A stretch of 33,047 bases of DNA from Alphaproteobacteria bacterium (GCA_030066595.1 JASJBI010000054.1:1-33047); one strand, 5' to 3'. Shown: positions 16,165 through 23,543, counted from the stretch's first letter. Translations and numbers: made by a program. The notes: a model not told the origin generated them from the sequence alone.

Positions 16165-16664
16165 CGGACAATATAACGGACGCCGTGGATCGCTACGTGG
16201 CGTTTTGGGAGACCCTTTCCCCAGACAGCCTGACTGCCCTCGACGCCTACTTCCAGCCGACAATCAGATTTCGCGATCCCTTCAATGACGTGACGGGAAT
16301 TGCCGCCCTGCGTGCGATCCTTGAGAAGATGTTTGACGACGTGGTCGAGCCCCGGTTCCGCCTCCACCATTGGGCCTGCGCCGACAATATCTGCTACCTG
16401 CGCTGGCAATTCAGCTTCGCAAGTGCTCCAGGCGGCGCCGAGAGATTGATCGAGGGCGTCAGCGAAGTCCATTTCGCCGCGGACGGGCGGGTCCAAATCC
16501 ACATCGATCACTGGGATCCGGCGGCCCAGCTCTACGAATCGGTTCCGGTTCTCGGCAGCGTGCTGCGCGCCATCCGCCGGAGGCTCGGCTCCAAGGAGGT
16601 GACGTTGTCTCGGCAGTCGGGGCCGTGCGCCCCGTCCAGCTTGCGGAAGAACAGTGTCACCTGA
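16161..16664 (+). CDS. SnoaL/NTF2-like protein
   Basis: A 167-residue protein with a cone-shaped alpha+beta NTF2-like fold. It starts DAVDRYVAFWETLSPDSLTALDAYF and carries IRFRDPFNDVTG, the typical pocket-forming strand. HHWACADNICYLRWQF and HIDHWDPAAQLYE are the usual late strands. Proteins of this kind bind or isomerise small hydrophobic molecules. It is coupled by ATGA to the SDR, so it may supply a binding or isomerase step in the same reaction. The conserved fold ends near residue 142 (RAIRRRLG). The last 25 residues look like read-through into the oppositely oriented DUF3833 gene, whose 3' end overlaps by 133 bp. Confidence 0.8.
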   Translation: MTDNITDAVDRYVAFWETLSPDSLTALDAYFQPTIRFRDPFNDVTGIAALRAILEKMFDDVVEPRFRLHHWACADNICYLRWQFSFASAPGGAERLIEGVSEVHFAADGRVQIHIDHWDPAAQLYESVPVLGSVLRAIRRRLGSKEVTLSRQSGPCAPSSLRKNSVT

Positions 16665-17161
16665 CCCAACTCGATCCCGAATTTGCTGATTCGGGCGCGA
16701 TTGATCATCACCTCGCAGTCCTGCAGGAACATCCAGTCGTCGAAGCGAACGTTCCAGACACTGTCGCCCATCTTGAGCGCCAGCGTGTATTGCCAGTTGA
16801 GCGCATTGCCGAAGGCCTTGCCCTTGGCGGGTCCGACCACATCGTCGGCGCGTCCCTCGTAGCTGTTGTCGTCGAGCTTTTTGATGCGCCAGATGCGCTG
16901 TTCCTCTTCGCCATCGTCGTAGACGAAGTCCTCGACCAGCGTCAGCTCGCCGTCCTGCCAGGTGCCGTCGATATCGACCACGAAGCGCCGCCGCACCTTT
17001 CCAAAGCGGTCCTCGACAATGCCCCACGCCTTGGTCTTGCCGGAGAAATACTCCTCCAGCACCAAGCGCGGTGTCTCAGCACTGAACTCTTCAACCTGCA
17101 TGCCGCCACATCCTGTAAGTACCAGAACCAGACTCCAGAGGCTGTTCGCCCATCTCAGCAT
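16532..17161 (-). CDS. DUF3833 family lipoprotein
   Basis: A 209-residue lipoprotein: the signal peptide ends in LTGC (Cys18). The DUF3833 body follows, with LEEYFSGKTKAWGIVEDRFGKVRRRF, DIDGTWQDGELTLVEDFVYDDGEEE and WRIKKLDDNSYEGRADDVVG (each shown only in part here). NWQYTLAL, the FDDWMFLQD strand and VTLFFRK come next, near residue 173, where family members usually stop. The remaining 36 residues have no family features and are antisense to the NTF2-like gene. The start overlaps the end of the transporter gene by 71 bp. DUF3833 genes accompany CFA-type synthases in many proteobacteria, so a periplasmic role in handling the modified lipid is likely. Confidence 0.85.
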   Translation of the reverse strand: MLRWANSLWSLVLVLTGCGGMQVEEFSAETPRLVLEEYFSGKTKAWGIVEDRFGKVRRRFVVDIDGTWQDGELTLVEDFVYDDGEEEQRIWRIKKLDDNSYEGRADDVVGPAKGKAFGNALNWQYTLALKMGDSVWNVRFDDWMFLQDCEVMINRARISKFGIELGQVTLFFRKLDGAHGPDCRDNVTSLEPSLRRMARSTLPRTGTDS

Positions 17162-18500
17162 TCCTGTTCATCCCTGTTGCCGCTGAATTTCCCGCCGCGG
17201 CGACCGCACGGGCGGCGATCAGGCGGCGTATCTCCGCTTGCCGTTCCGCAGTGATCGGGAAGCCGCGCATGAGCGCTACGGCACCCAGCTTGAAGACGAC
17301 CGGCGCCAGGCCGTAGAGCGCCGCCAGCGCGAACAGCCCCGCGCCATCGGCGCCGCCAAATCCGGCCAGCTCGAGCAGCGGAAAGGAGAGGCCCACCGCC
17401 AGGGCCAGCGCCAGCTTCGTCACCAGGCCCCAGAGCGCGAAATAGAGGCCGGTGCGCGGCGTGCCGCTCTCGAGCGTATCTTCGTCGACGACGTCAGCCT
17501 GCATGGAGGGCGGCAGCACCAGATCGGCTCCGAGGCTGGCGCCGGTGAGCACGCAAACGACTACGAACCACCAGAGATCGCCCGGTCCCAGCAGCGGTAC
17601 CCAGACGAAGACCGCGCAGGCCCAGATCATCGCCCCCATCCAGACCCGATGCTTGCCGAACCGCCGACTCAAGCCCAACCACAAGGGCACGGCGGCGATG
17701 CCGCACAGGAAGTAGACGAACAACAGCAGACCGCTGCTGTCCGGCCGCTCGAGCACATGGGCAACGAACAGCAGGAACAGGCTCGCGGGCAGGCCGTTGG
17801 CGATGCCGTTCAGGAAATAGGCGGCAATCAGACGGCGGAACGGCCGGTTCGCGGCCAGCAGCCGAACACCGCGGCGCCAGCCCAGCCAGTTCGGCCGCAC
17901 GAGCGGCCCTTCCGGGACGAAGCGAACGGCCAGCACGACGGCGATCGGCAACGCCAGCAGGATCATCCAGGCCAGTCCGCGCATCGCCGCCGGCGTTCCG
18001 CCGGCAAGCAGGGCGGGAAGCGCCGCCGCGAGCAGCGTTCCGAACACCACCTGCACCTCGCGCGCTGCGGCGATTCGCGTCCGGCCGTGATAGTCGGCGG
18101 AGAGCTCGGCGCCCCATGCCTGGTAGGGAAGCTGAATCATGGTCGCACCGAGATAGAGAACGGCGCTCCAAACGATCAGATACGGGACGCCCACCGCGGA
18201 TCCGGGCACGAAGAGGAACCAGGCGCTGATCATGACCACCGGCGTCCCGAGCAACAACCACGGCCGCCGGCGTCCCCAGCGTGACGACATCCGGTCCGAG
18301 AGCATACCGATCAGCGGGTCGGTCGCCATATCCCAGAGCCGCGCCGCCAGGAGCGCCGCGCCCACGGCGGCAAAGCCGAGCCCCACATGTTCGGCATAGA
18401 ATGCCGGGAGAAAAACGTAGAGCGGGAGCAACAGGGCGGCCAGCGGCAGCCCAGGCGCCCCATACGCGAACAGAACGAATCGGCCCAGCTTCGCCGTCAT
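17091..18500 (-). CDS. GPH/MFS-type sugar-cation symporter-like transporter
   Basis: A 469-residue inner-membrane protein with about twelve hydrophobic segments. It starts MTAKLGRFVLFAYGAPGLPL, typical for glycoside-pentoside-hexuronide symporters. The family's cytoplasmic-loop motif is visible as WDMATDPLIGMLSDR...RWGRRRPWLLLG, and the later MQADVVDEDTLESG is the other hallmark. The start was set at ATG 18500, 5 bp after the CFA stop, because the upstream extension has no transporter sequence. Transporters of this sub-family lie in nearly every CFA/DUF1365/DUF3833 cluster and may move lipids or their precursors rather than sugars; that is an inference from context. The C-terminal tail overlaps the start of the DUF3833 gene. 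Confidence 0.88.
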   Translation of the reverse strand: MTAKLGRFVLFAYGAPGLPLAALLLPLYVFLPAFYAEHVGLGFAAVGAALLAARLWDMATDPLIGMLSDRMSSRWGRRRPWLLLGTPVVMISAWFLFVPGSAVGVPYLIVWSAVLYLGATMIQLPYQAWGAELSADYHGRTRIAAAREVQVVFGTLLAAALPALLAGGTPAAMRGLAWMILLALPIAVVLAVRFVPEGPLVRPNWLGWRRGVRLLAANRPFRRLIAAYFLNGIANGLPASLFLLFVAHVLERPDSSGLLLFVYFLCGIAAVPLWLGLSRRFGKHRVWMGAMIWACAVFVWVPLLGPGDLWWFVVVCVLTGASLGADLVLPPSMQADVVDEDTLESGTPRTGLYFALWGLVTKLALALAVGLSFPLLELAGFGGADGAGLFALAALYGLAPVVFKLGAVALMRGFPITAERQAEIRRLIAARAVAAAGNSAATGMNRNAEMGEQPLESGSGTYRMWRHAG

Positions 18501-18505
18501 CGCGT

Positions 18506-19711
18506 TCAGGCCGCCTGCAGGCAAATCTGCCGCAGGTCGATGCGGCCGGACCGGAACCCGCCCTCGCAATAGGCAAGGTAGTACTTCCACATGCGCCGGA
18601 AGCGCTCGTCGAAGCCGAGCGCAGCAATCGCCGGCCAAGCGGCATCGAACGCATCGTGCCAGAGATCCAGCGTGCGCGCGTAGTCGGCCCCGTAGGAGTT
18701 CTGCTCCGCGACCGTCAGCCCTTCCGACCGGGCCGCGATACGGAATGCTTCCGGCGACGGCAGCATGCCGCCGGGGAAGATATAGCGCTGGATGAAGTCC
18801 GTGCTCCGCCGGTAGACGTCCCAGATGTCGTCGTCAATGGTGATGACCTGCAGCGCGGCCCGCGCGCCGGGTTTCAAACAGTCTCGCAGCTTGGCGAAGA
18901 AGGCCGGCCAATAGCGCTCGCCGACCGCCTCGAACATCTCGATGGAGACGACCCCGTCGAACCGCGTATCCAAGTCGCGATAGTCCTGCAGGCGCACGTC
19001 GACGCGCCCGGCCAAACCCGCCTCCGCTATGCGTCGCCTCGCGAATTCGTGCTGCTGCCGGGAGATCGTGATGGCGGTGACCCGGCAGCCGATTTCTTTC
19101 GCGGCATACAGCGCGAACCCGCCCCACCCGCAGCCGATCTCGAGGACGTGCTGACCCGGCGCCAGCCCGGCGAGCTCCGCGATCTGGCGGAACTTGCGCT
19201 CTTGCGCCGCCGCCAGCGGTTCATCCTTATCGGAGAAGACGGCGCTCGAATAACTCAGCGTGGGATCAAGCCACTTTTCGTAGAAGGCGTTGCCGAGGTC
19301 GTAGTGACGGGCAATGTTGCGCTTGGCGACGCGCCGGGAGTTGGGCCGGGCCAGATGACTCAGTCGCCGCAGCAGGCGAACCGTCGCCATCCCATTGAGC
19401 GTCTTCTCCCAGGAATCCCAGTTGGCGAGGGCAAGGTCCACCACCGCCCGGATATCCGGGGTTTCGCAGTCGCCGTCAATATACGCTTCGGCGAAGCCGA
19501 TATCGCCCCCGAACAGCACACGGCGGACGAAGCGCCGATGGCGGATCTGGATGGACGCTTCCGCACCGGGTTGCGGTGCCTGAAAGCGGTGACTCGTGCC
19601 GTCAGGGAACTCCAGGTGGAGAGCTCCTTTCTGCAGCTGTTGACCCAGGACGGTCAGCACGGAGTCCCGAACGGAAGCCGGGGCCGGCGGCATGGTGGAA
19701 TCAGTGAACAT
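18506..19711 (-). CDS. Cyclopropane-fatty-acyl-phospholipid synthase-type SAM methyltransferase
   Basis: A 401-residue cytoplasmic, membrane-associated enzyme that methylates cis double bonds of phospholipid acyl chains with SAM as donor. The N-terminal lipid-binding part has FGGDIGFAEAYIDGDCET and the family's YDLGNAFYEKWLD. The SAM site is VLEIGCGWGGFA (about 189-200), followed by SIEMFEAVGERYW and YIFPGGMLPS. The end (MWKYYLAYCEGGFRSGRI) is characteristic. A GAGGACC Shine-Dalgarno precedes ATG 19711. In the RpoE/ChrR context of Rhodobacter sphaeroides, enzymes of this class take part in the singlet-oxygen response, and a distinct methylase class makes methylated trans-unsaturated chains that lead to furan fatty acids. 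Which product this enzyme makes is not visible. Confidence 0.93.
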   Translation of the reverse strand: MFTDSTMPPAPASVRDSVLTVLGQQLQKGALHLEFPDGTSHRFQAPQPGAEASIQIRHRRFVRRVLFGGDIGFAEAYIDGDCETPDIRAVVDLALANWDSWEKTLNGMATVRLLRRLSHLARPNSRRVAKRNIARHYDLGNAFYEKWLDPTLSYSSAVFSDKDEPLAAAQERKFRQIAELAGLAPGQHVLEIGCGWGGFALYAAKEIGCRVTAITISRQQHEFARRRIAEAGLAGRVDVRLQDYRDLDTRFDGVVSIEMFEAVGERYWPAFFAKLRDCLKPGARAALQVITIDDDIWDVYRRSTDFIQRYIFPGGMLPSPEAFRIAARSEGLTVAEQNSYGADYARTLDLWHDAFDAAWPAIAALGFDERFRRMWKYYLAYCEGGFRSGRIDLRQICLQAA

Positions 19712-19736
19712 GGTCCTCAGCTCGGTTTTCTTGTTG

Positions 19737-20576
19737 TCACTCGGCCGCCGTCGGCAGTTGCGGCCCCGTCGTCGTCGCCACGGCCGTCACCGGAAGCGCC
19801 GGCGGCCGCGGACGTCCTGAATAGCGCGCCCCCTTGCGCCACAGGCGGAACGCCTCCCAGTGAATGCCTGCAATCACCTTGCCGGTCATGGCCGGGTTGC
19901 CGGCGAGCGCGCGGAGCAGCGCGCCGTCCGAAAGCTGCTCGCGTCGGGCCGTCTGGGTGGCGACCAGGATTTCGCCTTCCCGCGTCGATTGGCGGATGAC
20001 CAAGGCGAACCGCTCGTCGGGCTCCGTCAAACGGAAGCGATAGGTCGCCTGCATCTCGATGAACGGGGAGACGTAGAAGCACTTGTCGCAATGCTGATGC
20101 AGCGGGGCCCCGGGCTCGTGGTTCGGGTCCACCGGGATCAGGTAGCAATGCTGCTCGCCGAAGGTGTTCTTGACCTCATAGAGCACCGCCGCCAAACGTC
20201 CGTTCCGGTGGTGGCAGAACCAGATCGAAAGCGGATTGAACACGTAACCCAGCAGCCTCGGGAAGCAGAGAATCCGCACCCGCCCGCCGGCAAGGTCCAG
20301 TCCGGCATCAGCCAACACCTTGTCGATCCAGGGCCGCAGCGGCCGGCCGTCCCGCGGCCCGTGGTCGCGGTCCAGGAAGGCCAGCAGATTGAAACGGTTA
20401 TGCGAGAACAGCTTGAGACGACCGGACAGAGCCGGCAGCTCGTCCAGATCAACGAGCAGCGAGAACACCCGGTAGGTGAACTTGTGACTGACGGCGCCGA
20501 GTCGGCGATGCATGACCCGGCCCATGTAAAGGCAGGATCGAAAGGTCCGGCCGGTCCTTGCGGGGCTGCGGTCCAT
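19737..20576 (-). CDS. DUF1365 protein
   Basis: A 279-residue protein of the DUF1365 family. Typical features are the opening SCLYMGRVMHRRLGAVSHKFTY, shown in part, which has the family histidines. Then come LFSHNRFNLLAFLDRDHG, LLGYVFNPLSIWFC, VKNTFGEQHCYL and KCFYVSPFIEMQATYRF, ending with IHWEAFRLWRKGARY. Members are nearly always linked to CFA-type synthases and FAD oxidoreductases and are needed for lipid modification in the singlet-oxygen response, but the chemistry is not settled; a lipid-binding or oxidoreductase partner is plausible. It begins 7 bp after the FAD enzyme stop codon, and its start is preceded by CAGGG inside that gap, so translation is coupled. It is followed 25 bp later by the CFA gene. 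Confidence 0.88.
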   Translation of the reverse strand: MDRSPARTGRTFRSCLYMGRVMHRRLGAVSHKFTYRVFSLLVDLDELPALSGRLKLFSHNRFNLLAFLDRDHGPRDGRPLRPWIDKVLADAGLDLAGGRVRILCFPRLLGYVFNPLSIWFCHHRNGRLAAVLYEVKNTFGEQHCYLIPVDPNHEPGAPLHQHCDKCFYVSPFIEMQATYRFRLTEPDERFALVIRQSTREGEILVATQTARREQLSDGALLRALAGNPAMTGKVIAGIHWEAFRLWRKGARYSGRPRPPALPVTAVATTTGPQLPTAAE

Positions 20577-20583
20577 CCCTGAG

Positions 20584-21915
20584 CTACTCTGCGGCTTCCG
20601 CCATGGGCAACGGGGCTGCGGTGACCGCGGCCGGGCTCATCGGGACGATCTCGCCCGCCCAGGGGGCGGGCGCGCCCAAGGCCTCGGCGACCGCAAAGCC
20701 CGCCTGCAACCCGTCCTCGTGGAAACCGTAACCGCAATAGCTGCCGCAGAACCAAGTCCGGTACCGGCCCTGGATGGATGGCAGCGCATGCTGCGCCGCG
20801 AGTGCGCCTGCGTCGAACTGTGGGTGATGGTACACGAACTCTCCGATCACGGTGCTTGGTCTTGGTTCTTCATACGGATTGAGGGTCACAAACAGAGGCA
20901 CCTTCGGATCGATATTCTGGAGCTTGTTCATCCAGTAGCTCACCGCAACCTTTCGACGTCCGTCCCGTCTGTCGCCAGCCAGATAGTTCCAGCTTGCCCA
21001 GGCTGCCCGTCGTCGCGGCATAAGTGCGGCGTCCCGGTGCAGTATCGCCCGGTTGGCGGCATATCGAAAGGCGCCCATCACGAAACGTTCGTCGGGTGTA
21101 GCGTCGTCGCCGAGCATGGCCAGCGCCTGATCCGCATGGCACGCAAGGACAACGTGATCAAACCGATCCTCGGCGCCGGCGGCATCGCGGACCAGGACCC
21201 CATGCTGCGTCCGTCGGACAGTCTTGACCGGCGATCCCAGCCTCAGGCGATCTGCGAAGGCCGCGGTCAGCTTCTCTACATAGGCCTGGCTGCCGCCCGT
21301 GACGGTGCGCCACTGCGGCCGGCCCGCGATCTTGAGCAGGCCGTGGTTGAGGGAGAAGCGAATGAAGGTGACGGCCGGAAATTCGAGCATGTCGTCCAGC
21401 GAGGACGACCAAATGGCCGCCCCCATGGGCAGCAGGTGATCTTCGACGAAGGCATCCGAATACCCGTTCGTGGACAAATAGTCGCGCAGGGTCAAGGTCT
21501 CTTCGGCAGGATCTTGCAGCAGCGCTGGCGCCTCCCGGTAGAACCTCGCCACGTCCTTCAACATGCGCCAATAGCTAGGCCGAGCGAGATTGCTGGGCTG
21601 CGCGACCAGGCCGCGGAGGCTCCCCTCATATTCCAGCTGGCCGCGGCGGGCGCTGACCGAAAAGGACATGTCGCTCGCCTCCGTCTCTACGCCCAGCGTC
21701 GCGAACAAGCGGATGAGATTGGGATAGGTCGCTTCGTTGTAGACGATGAAGCCGGTGTCGACGGGAATGGTCGTGCCCGCGGCCTCAACCAGTACGGTGT
21801 TGCTGTGACCGCCAGGCCGGGAGGCTGCCTCGTAGACCGTGATGGCGTGTTTTTGGTTAAGAAGCCAGGCAGCACCCATCCCGGTAATGCCCGCGCCAAT
21901 AATCGCTATTTTCAT
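20584..21915 (-). CDS. FAD/NAD(P)-binding amine-oxidase-like oxidoreductase
   Basis: A 443-residue flavoprotein of the predicted NAD/FAD-binding (COG2907-like) group. The dinucleotide fold is at the very start (IAIIGAGITGMGAAWLL), followed by the glutamate (YEAASRPGGHSNT) and the PVDTGFIVYNEATYPNL segment conserved in this group. VVLACHADQALAML and the closing WFCGSYCGYGFHEDGLQAGFAVAEAL are the other hallmarks. It is the first gene of a five-gene operon transcribed from an ECF-sigma promoter about 25 nt upstream. By analogy with the Rhodobacter furan-fatty-acid pathway, it may dehydrogenate or oxygenate methylated acyl chains. That is inferred from neighbours; the fold is certain, the substrate is not. 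Confidence 0.9.
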   Translation of the reverse strand: MKIAIIGAGITGMGAAWLLNQKHAITVYEAASRPGGHSNTVLVEAAGTTIPVDTGFIVYNEATYPNLIRLFATLGVETEASDMSFSVSARRGQLEYEGSLRGLVAQPSNLARPSYWRMLKDVARFYREAPALLQDPAEETLTLRDYLSTNGYSDAFVEDHLLPMGAAIWSSSLDDMLEFPAVTFIRFSLNHGLLKIAGRPQWRTVTGGSQAYVEKLTAAFADRLRLGSPVKTVRRTQHGVLVRDAAGAEDRFDHVVLACHADQALAMLGDDATPDERFVMGAFRYAANRAILHRDAALMPRRRAAWASWNYLAGDRRDGRRKVAVSYWMNKLQNIDPKVPLFVTLNPYEEPRPSTVIGEFVYHHPQFDAGALAAQHALPSIQGRYRTWFCGSYCGYGFHEDGLQAGFAVAEALGAPAPWAGEIVPMSPAAVTAAPLPMAEAAE

Positions 21916-21945
21916 GGTTTCCCCGACGTTGCGCCTAACGGTTTA

Positions 21946-21975
21946 CTCGTACGCGCGCTCCACGCGTACGGATCA
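21946..21975 (-). promoter_or_regulatory. RpoE (ECF11-type) promoter of the FAD-DUF1365-CFA-MFS-DUF3833 operon
   Basis: Read on the minus strand: TGATCC (21970-21975), exactly 18 nt, then TACGAG (21946-21951). This agrees with the RpoE promoter of Rhodobacter (TGATCC-N18-TA-rich -10). The expected start site is near 21939, leaving a leader of about 25 nt before ATG 21915. A second TGATCC stands at 21984-21989 but has no -10 at the right distance. Confidence 0.85.
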
Positions 21976-22032
21976 CCTGGCCCGGATCAGGGGAGAAAAT
22001 GCGGCGCAAAGGCGGCGGTTTGGCCTAGCCGG

Positions 22033-22062
22033 TGATCCAGTCCGTGGCCTGCCTCGTATGAG
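22033..22062 (+). promoter_or_regulatory. Autoregulatory RpoE (ECF11-type) promoter of rpoE-chrR
   Basis: TGATCC at 22033-22038, an 18-nt spacer, then TATGAG at 22057-22062, the same architecture as the divergent promoter 58 bp away. The start site should be near 22069, so any translation start at or before about 22062 is ruled out and the leader is about 50 or 115 nt, depending on the start used. Confidence 0.85.
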
Positions 22063-22117
22063 CTTGCAATTACGGGTCCGATGCATCTGCCCGCACGAGC
22101 GGGGATGGGAGGGATCA

Positions 22118-22735
22118 ATGCTTGCTGGCGTGGCGGTTGAAGCGTTACATAACGTCAATCAGACGCGCTATTCCCCCAGGGCGATGCAGCCTCAGCCCTC
22201 CTTGACGGACCTAATTTCCGACGTTGCGAATCGCCGCGACCGCGAAGCGTTTGCTCTGTTGTTCGATCATTTTGCGCCGCGCCTGAAGTCATACTTCTTC
22301 AAGCTCGGTGTGTCAGACCAAGCTGCGGAGGATTTTGTCCAAGAGGTCATGTTGACCGTTTGGCGGAAAGCGGAACTCTTTGATAGCGCACAGGCCGGCG
22401 TGAGTACCTGGATATTCACGATCGCCCGAAACAAGCGCATCGACGCGATCCGGCGAGAGCGCCGCCCTGAGATCGACCCGGAAGATCCGGCGATCAAGGG
22501 GGACGAGGATCCGGCGCCAGATGACGTGGTACATGCTTCTCAAATGGGAGATCGGGTCCGCTCGGCCGTGGCCGAGCTCCCCGCGGCGCAGGCCGAGCTG
22601 GTGCGGATGTCCTACTTCGAGGACAAGTCGCACACGGTCATCGCGGAGGAACTGGGGCTTCCGCTAGGGACAGTGAAGTCGCGCATCCGGCTGGCCGTCC
22701 AGCGGCTGCGCGGCTTGGTGGGAGAGACGATATGA
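22118..22735 (+). CDS. rpoE: ECF11-type sigma factor RpoE (singlet-oxygen response)
   Basis: A sigma factor of about 205 residues (183 if it starts at ATG 22184). Region 2 spans DVANRRDREAFALLFDHFAPRLKSY to STWIFTIARNKRIDAIRRERRPEID, with EDFVQEVMLTVWRKA between. Region 4 is ELPAAQAELVRMSYFEDKSH...GLPLGTVKSRIRLAVQRLRGL. The pattern VANRRDREAFxxLFxHFAPR matches the RpoE group controlled by ChrR. ATG 22118 has a strong GGGAGGG 4 nt before it; ATG 22184 begins the conserved part but its AGGG is only 2 nt away, so 22118 is preferred with reserve. The stop overlaps the chrR start (ATGATGA). It recognises the three TGATCC-N18 promoters in this window. Confidence 0.93.
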   Translation: MLAGVAVEALHNVNQTRYSPRAMQPQPSLTDLISDVANRRDREAFALLFDHFAPRLKSYFFKLGVSDQAAEDFVQEVMLTVWRKAELFDSAQAGVSTWIFTIARNKRIDAIRRERRPEIDPEDPAIKGDEDPAPDDVVHASQMGDRVRSAVAELPAAQAELVRMSYFEDKSHTVIAEELGLPLGTVKSRIRLAVQRLRGLVGETI

Positions 22736-23433
22736 TGACGGGCACAATGGAGCACACCGCGCGCACGCCGCAGCATCACCCCGACTCCGAGTTCCTGATG
22801 GACTATGCGGGTGGCGCCTTGCGGGAACCGCTGGCGGTTCTGATTGCGACTCATCTGAGCTTCTGTGGCAGGTGCCGTGCTGAAGTGGCGCGCCTGGAGG
22901 CATTGGGCGGGTCGTTGATGGAGGGTCTTCCTCGAGAGCGCATGAGCGCGGGTAGCCTGGGCCGCCTGTTGCGGCGTCTCGACAGGGAGGGCGAGGAGGA
23001 GCGCCCGATGGTCATGGATCGCGGCGACCCGGCGGTGCCGTATCCCTTGCGCCCTTACCTGGCCCGTTTGGGGTCTGCTCGCGGTGGCGGTTGGGCAAAT
23101 CTGCCCTGGAAAAAGCGCTTAAAGGACGTGGGCGAGATCACCCTGCTCGACAGCTTTCCCGGCTTTCAGACGCGCTTGATGCGGATCGCAGGGGGGAGCG
23201 CGGTGCCGGCGCACACGCATGGCGGCATGGAATTGACGCTCGTCCTGGAAGGCGGCTTCTCGGACTCTACGGGTCAGTATCTTCCTGGCGACGTCGCCTA
23301 CGCGGACGACGCGCTCTCCCACCAGCCCGTGGCAGACGAGGGGCATGATTGCATCTGCCTGGCCGTGACCGATGCACCCTTAAAACTGACCGGGCCGATC
23401 GCGCGTCTGTTCAATCCCTTTATTCGGAGCTGA
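22732..23433 (+). CDS. chrR: Anti-sigma factor ChrR
   Basis: A 233-residue cytoplasmic zinc anti-sigma factor that holds RpoE until singlet oxygen or a related signal appears. The N-terminal ZAS domain has the zinc ligands His16, His41, Cys45 and Cys48, with the same spacing as in the Rhodobacter protein (His-x24-His-x3-Cys-x2-Cys). The C-terminal cupin domain (about 125-220) has the metal ligands His161, His163, Glu167 and His197 (PAHTHGGMELTLVLEG...DDALSHQPV). The tail CICLAVTDAPLKLTGPIARLF also matches the family. It overlaps rpoE by 4 bp, so the pair is co-translated, which keeps sigma and anti-sigma in balance. Confidence 0.95.
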   Translation: MMTGTMEHTARTPQHHPDSEFLMDYAGGALREPLAVLIATHLSFCGRCRAEVARLEALGGSLMEGLPRERMSAGSLGRLLRRLDREGEEERPMVMDRGDPAVPYPLRPYLARLGSARGGGWANLPWKKRLKDVGEITLLDSFPGFQTRLMRIAGGSAVPAHTHGGMELTLVLEGGFSDSTGQYLPGDVAYADDALSHQPVADEGHDCICLAVTDAPLKLTGPIARLFNPFIRS

Positions 23434-23451
23434 CTTCCCGCTGAACCGTGC

Positions 23452-23481
23452 TGATCCGGCCAGTTCGAACCCTCGTATAAA
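23452..23481 (+). promoter_or_regulatory. RpoE (ECF11-type) promoter of the rpoH-like gene
   Basis: TGATCC at 23452-23457, an 18-nt spacer, then TATAAA at 23476-23481. It is 20 bp after the chrR stop and gives a start site near 23488. It is the third copy of this architecture in the window, placing the downstream RpoH-like factor directly under RpoE, as rpoHII is in Rhodobacter sphaeroides. Confidence 0.88.
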
Positions 23482-23532
23482 CCATATTGGAGGGGCAGAT
23501 AGGGCACTGCACGAGGTGCCCATACACAGGCC

Positions 23533-23538
23533 AGGAGG
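23533..23538 (+). promoter_or_regulatory. Ribosome binding site deciding the GTG start of the rpoH-like gene
   Basis: AGGAGG lies 5 nt before GTG 23544. The alternative in-frame TTG at 23487 sits at the expected transcription start and would have no leader, so GTG 23544 is the likely start. Confidence 0.75.
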
Positions 23539-23543
23539 CAACC

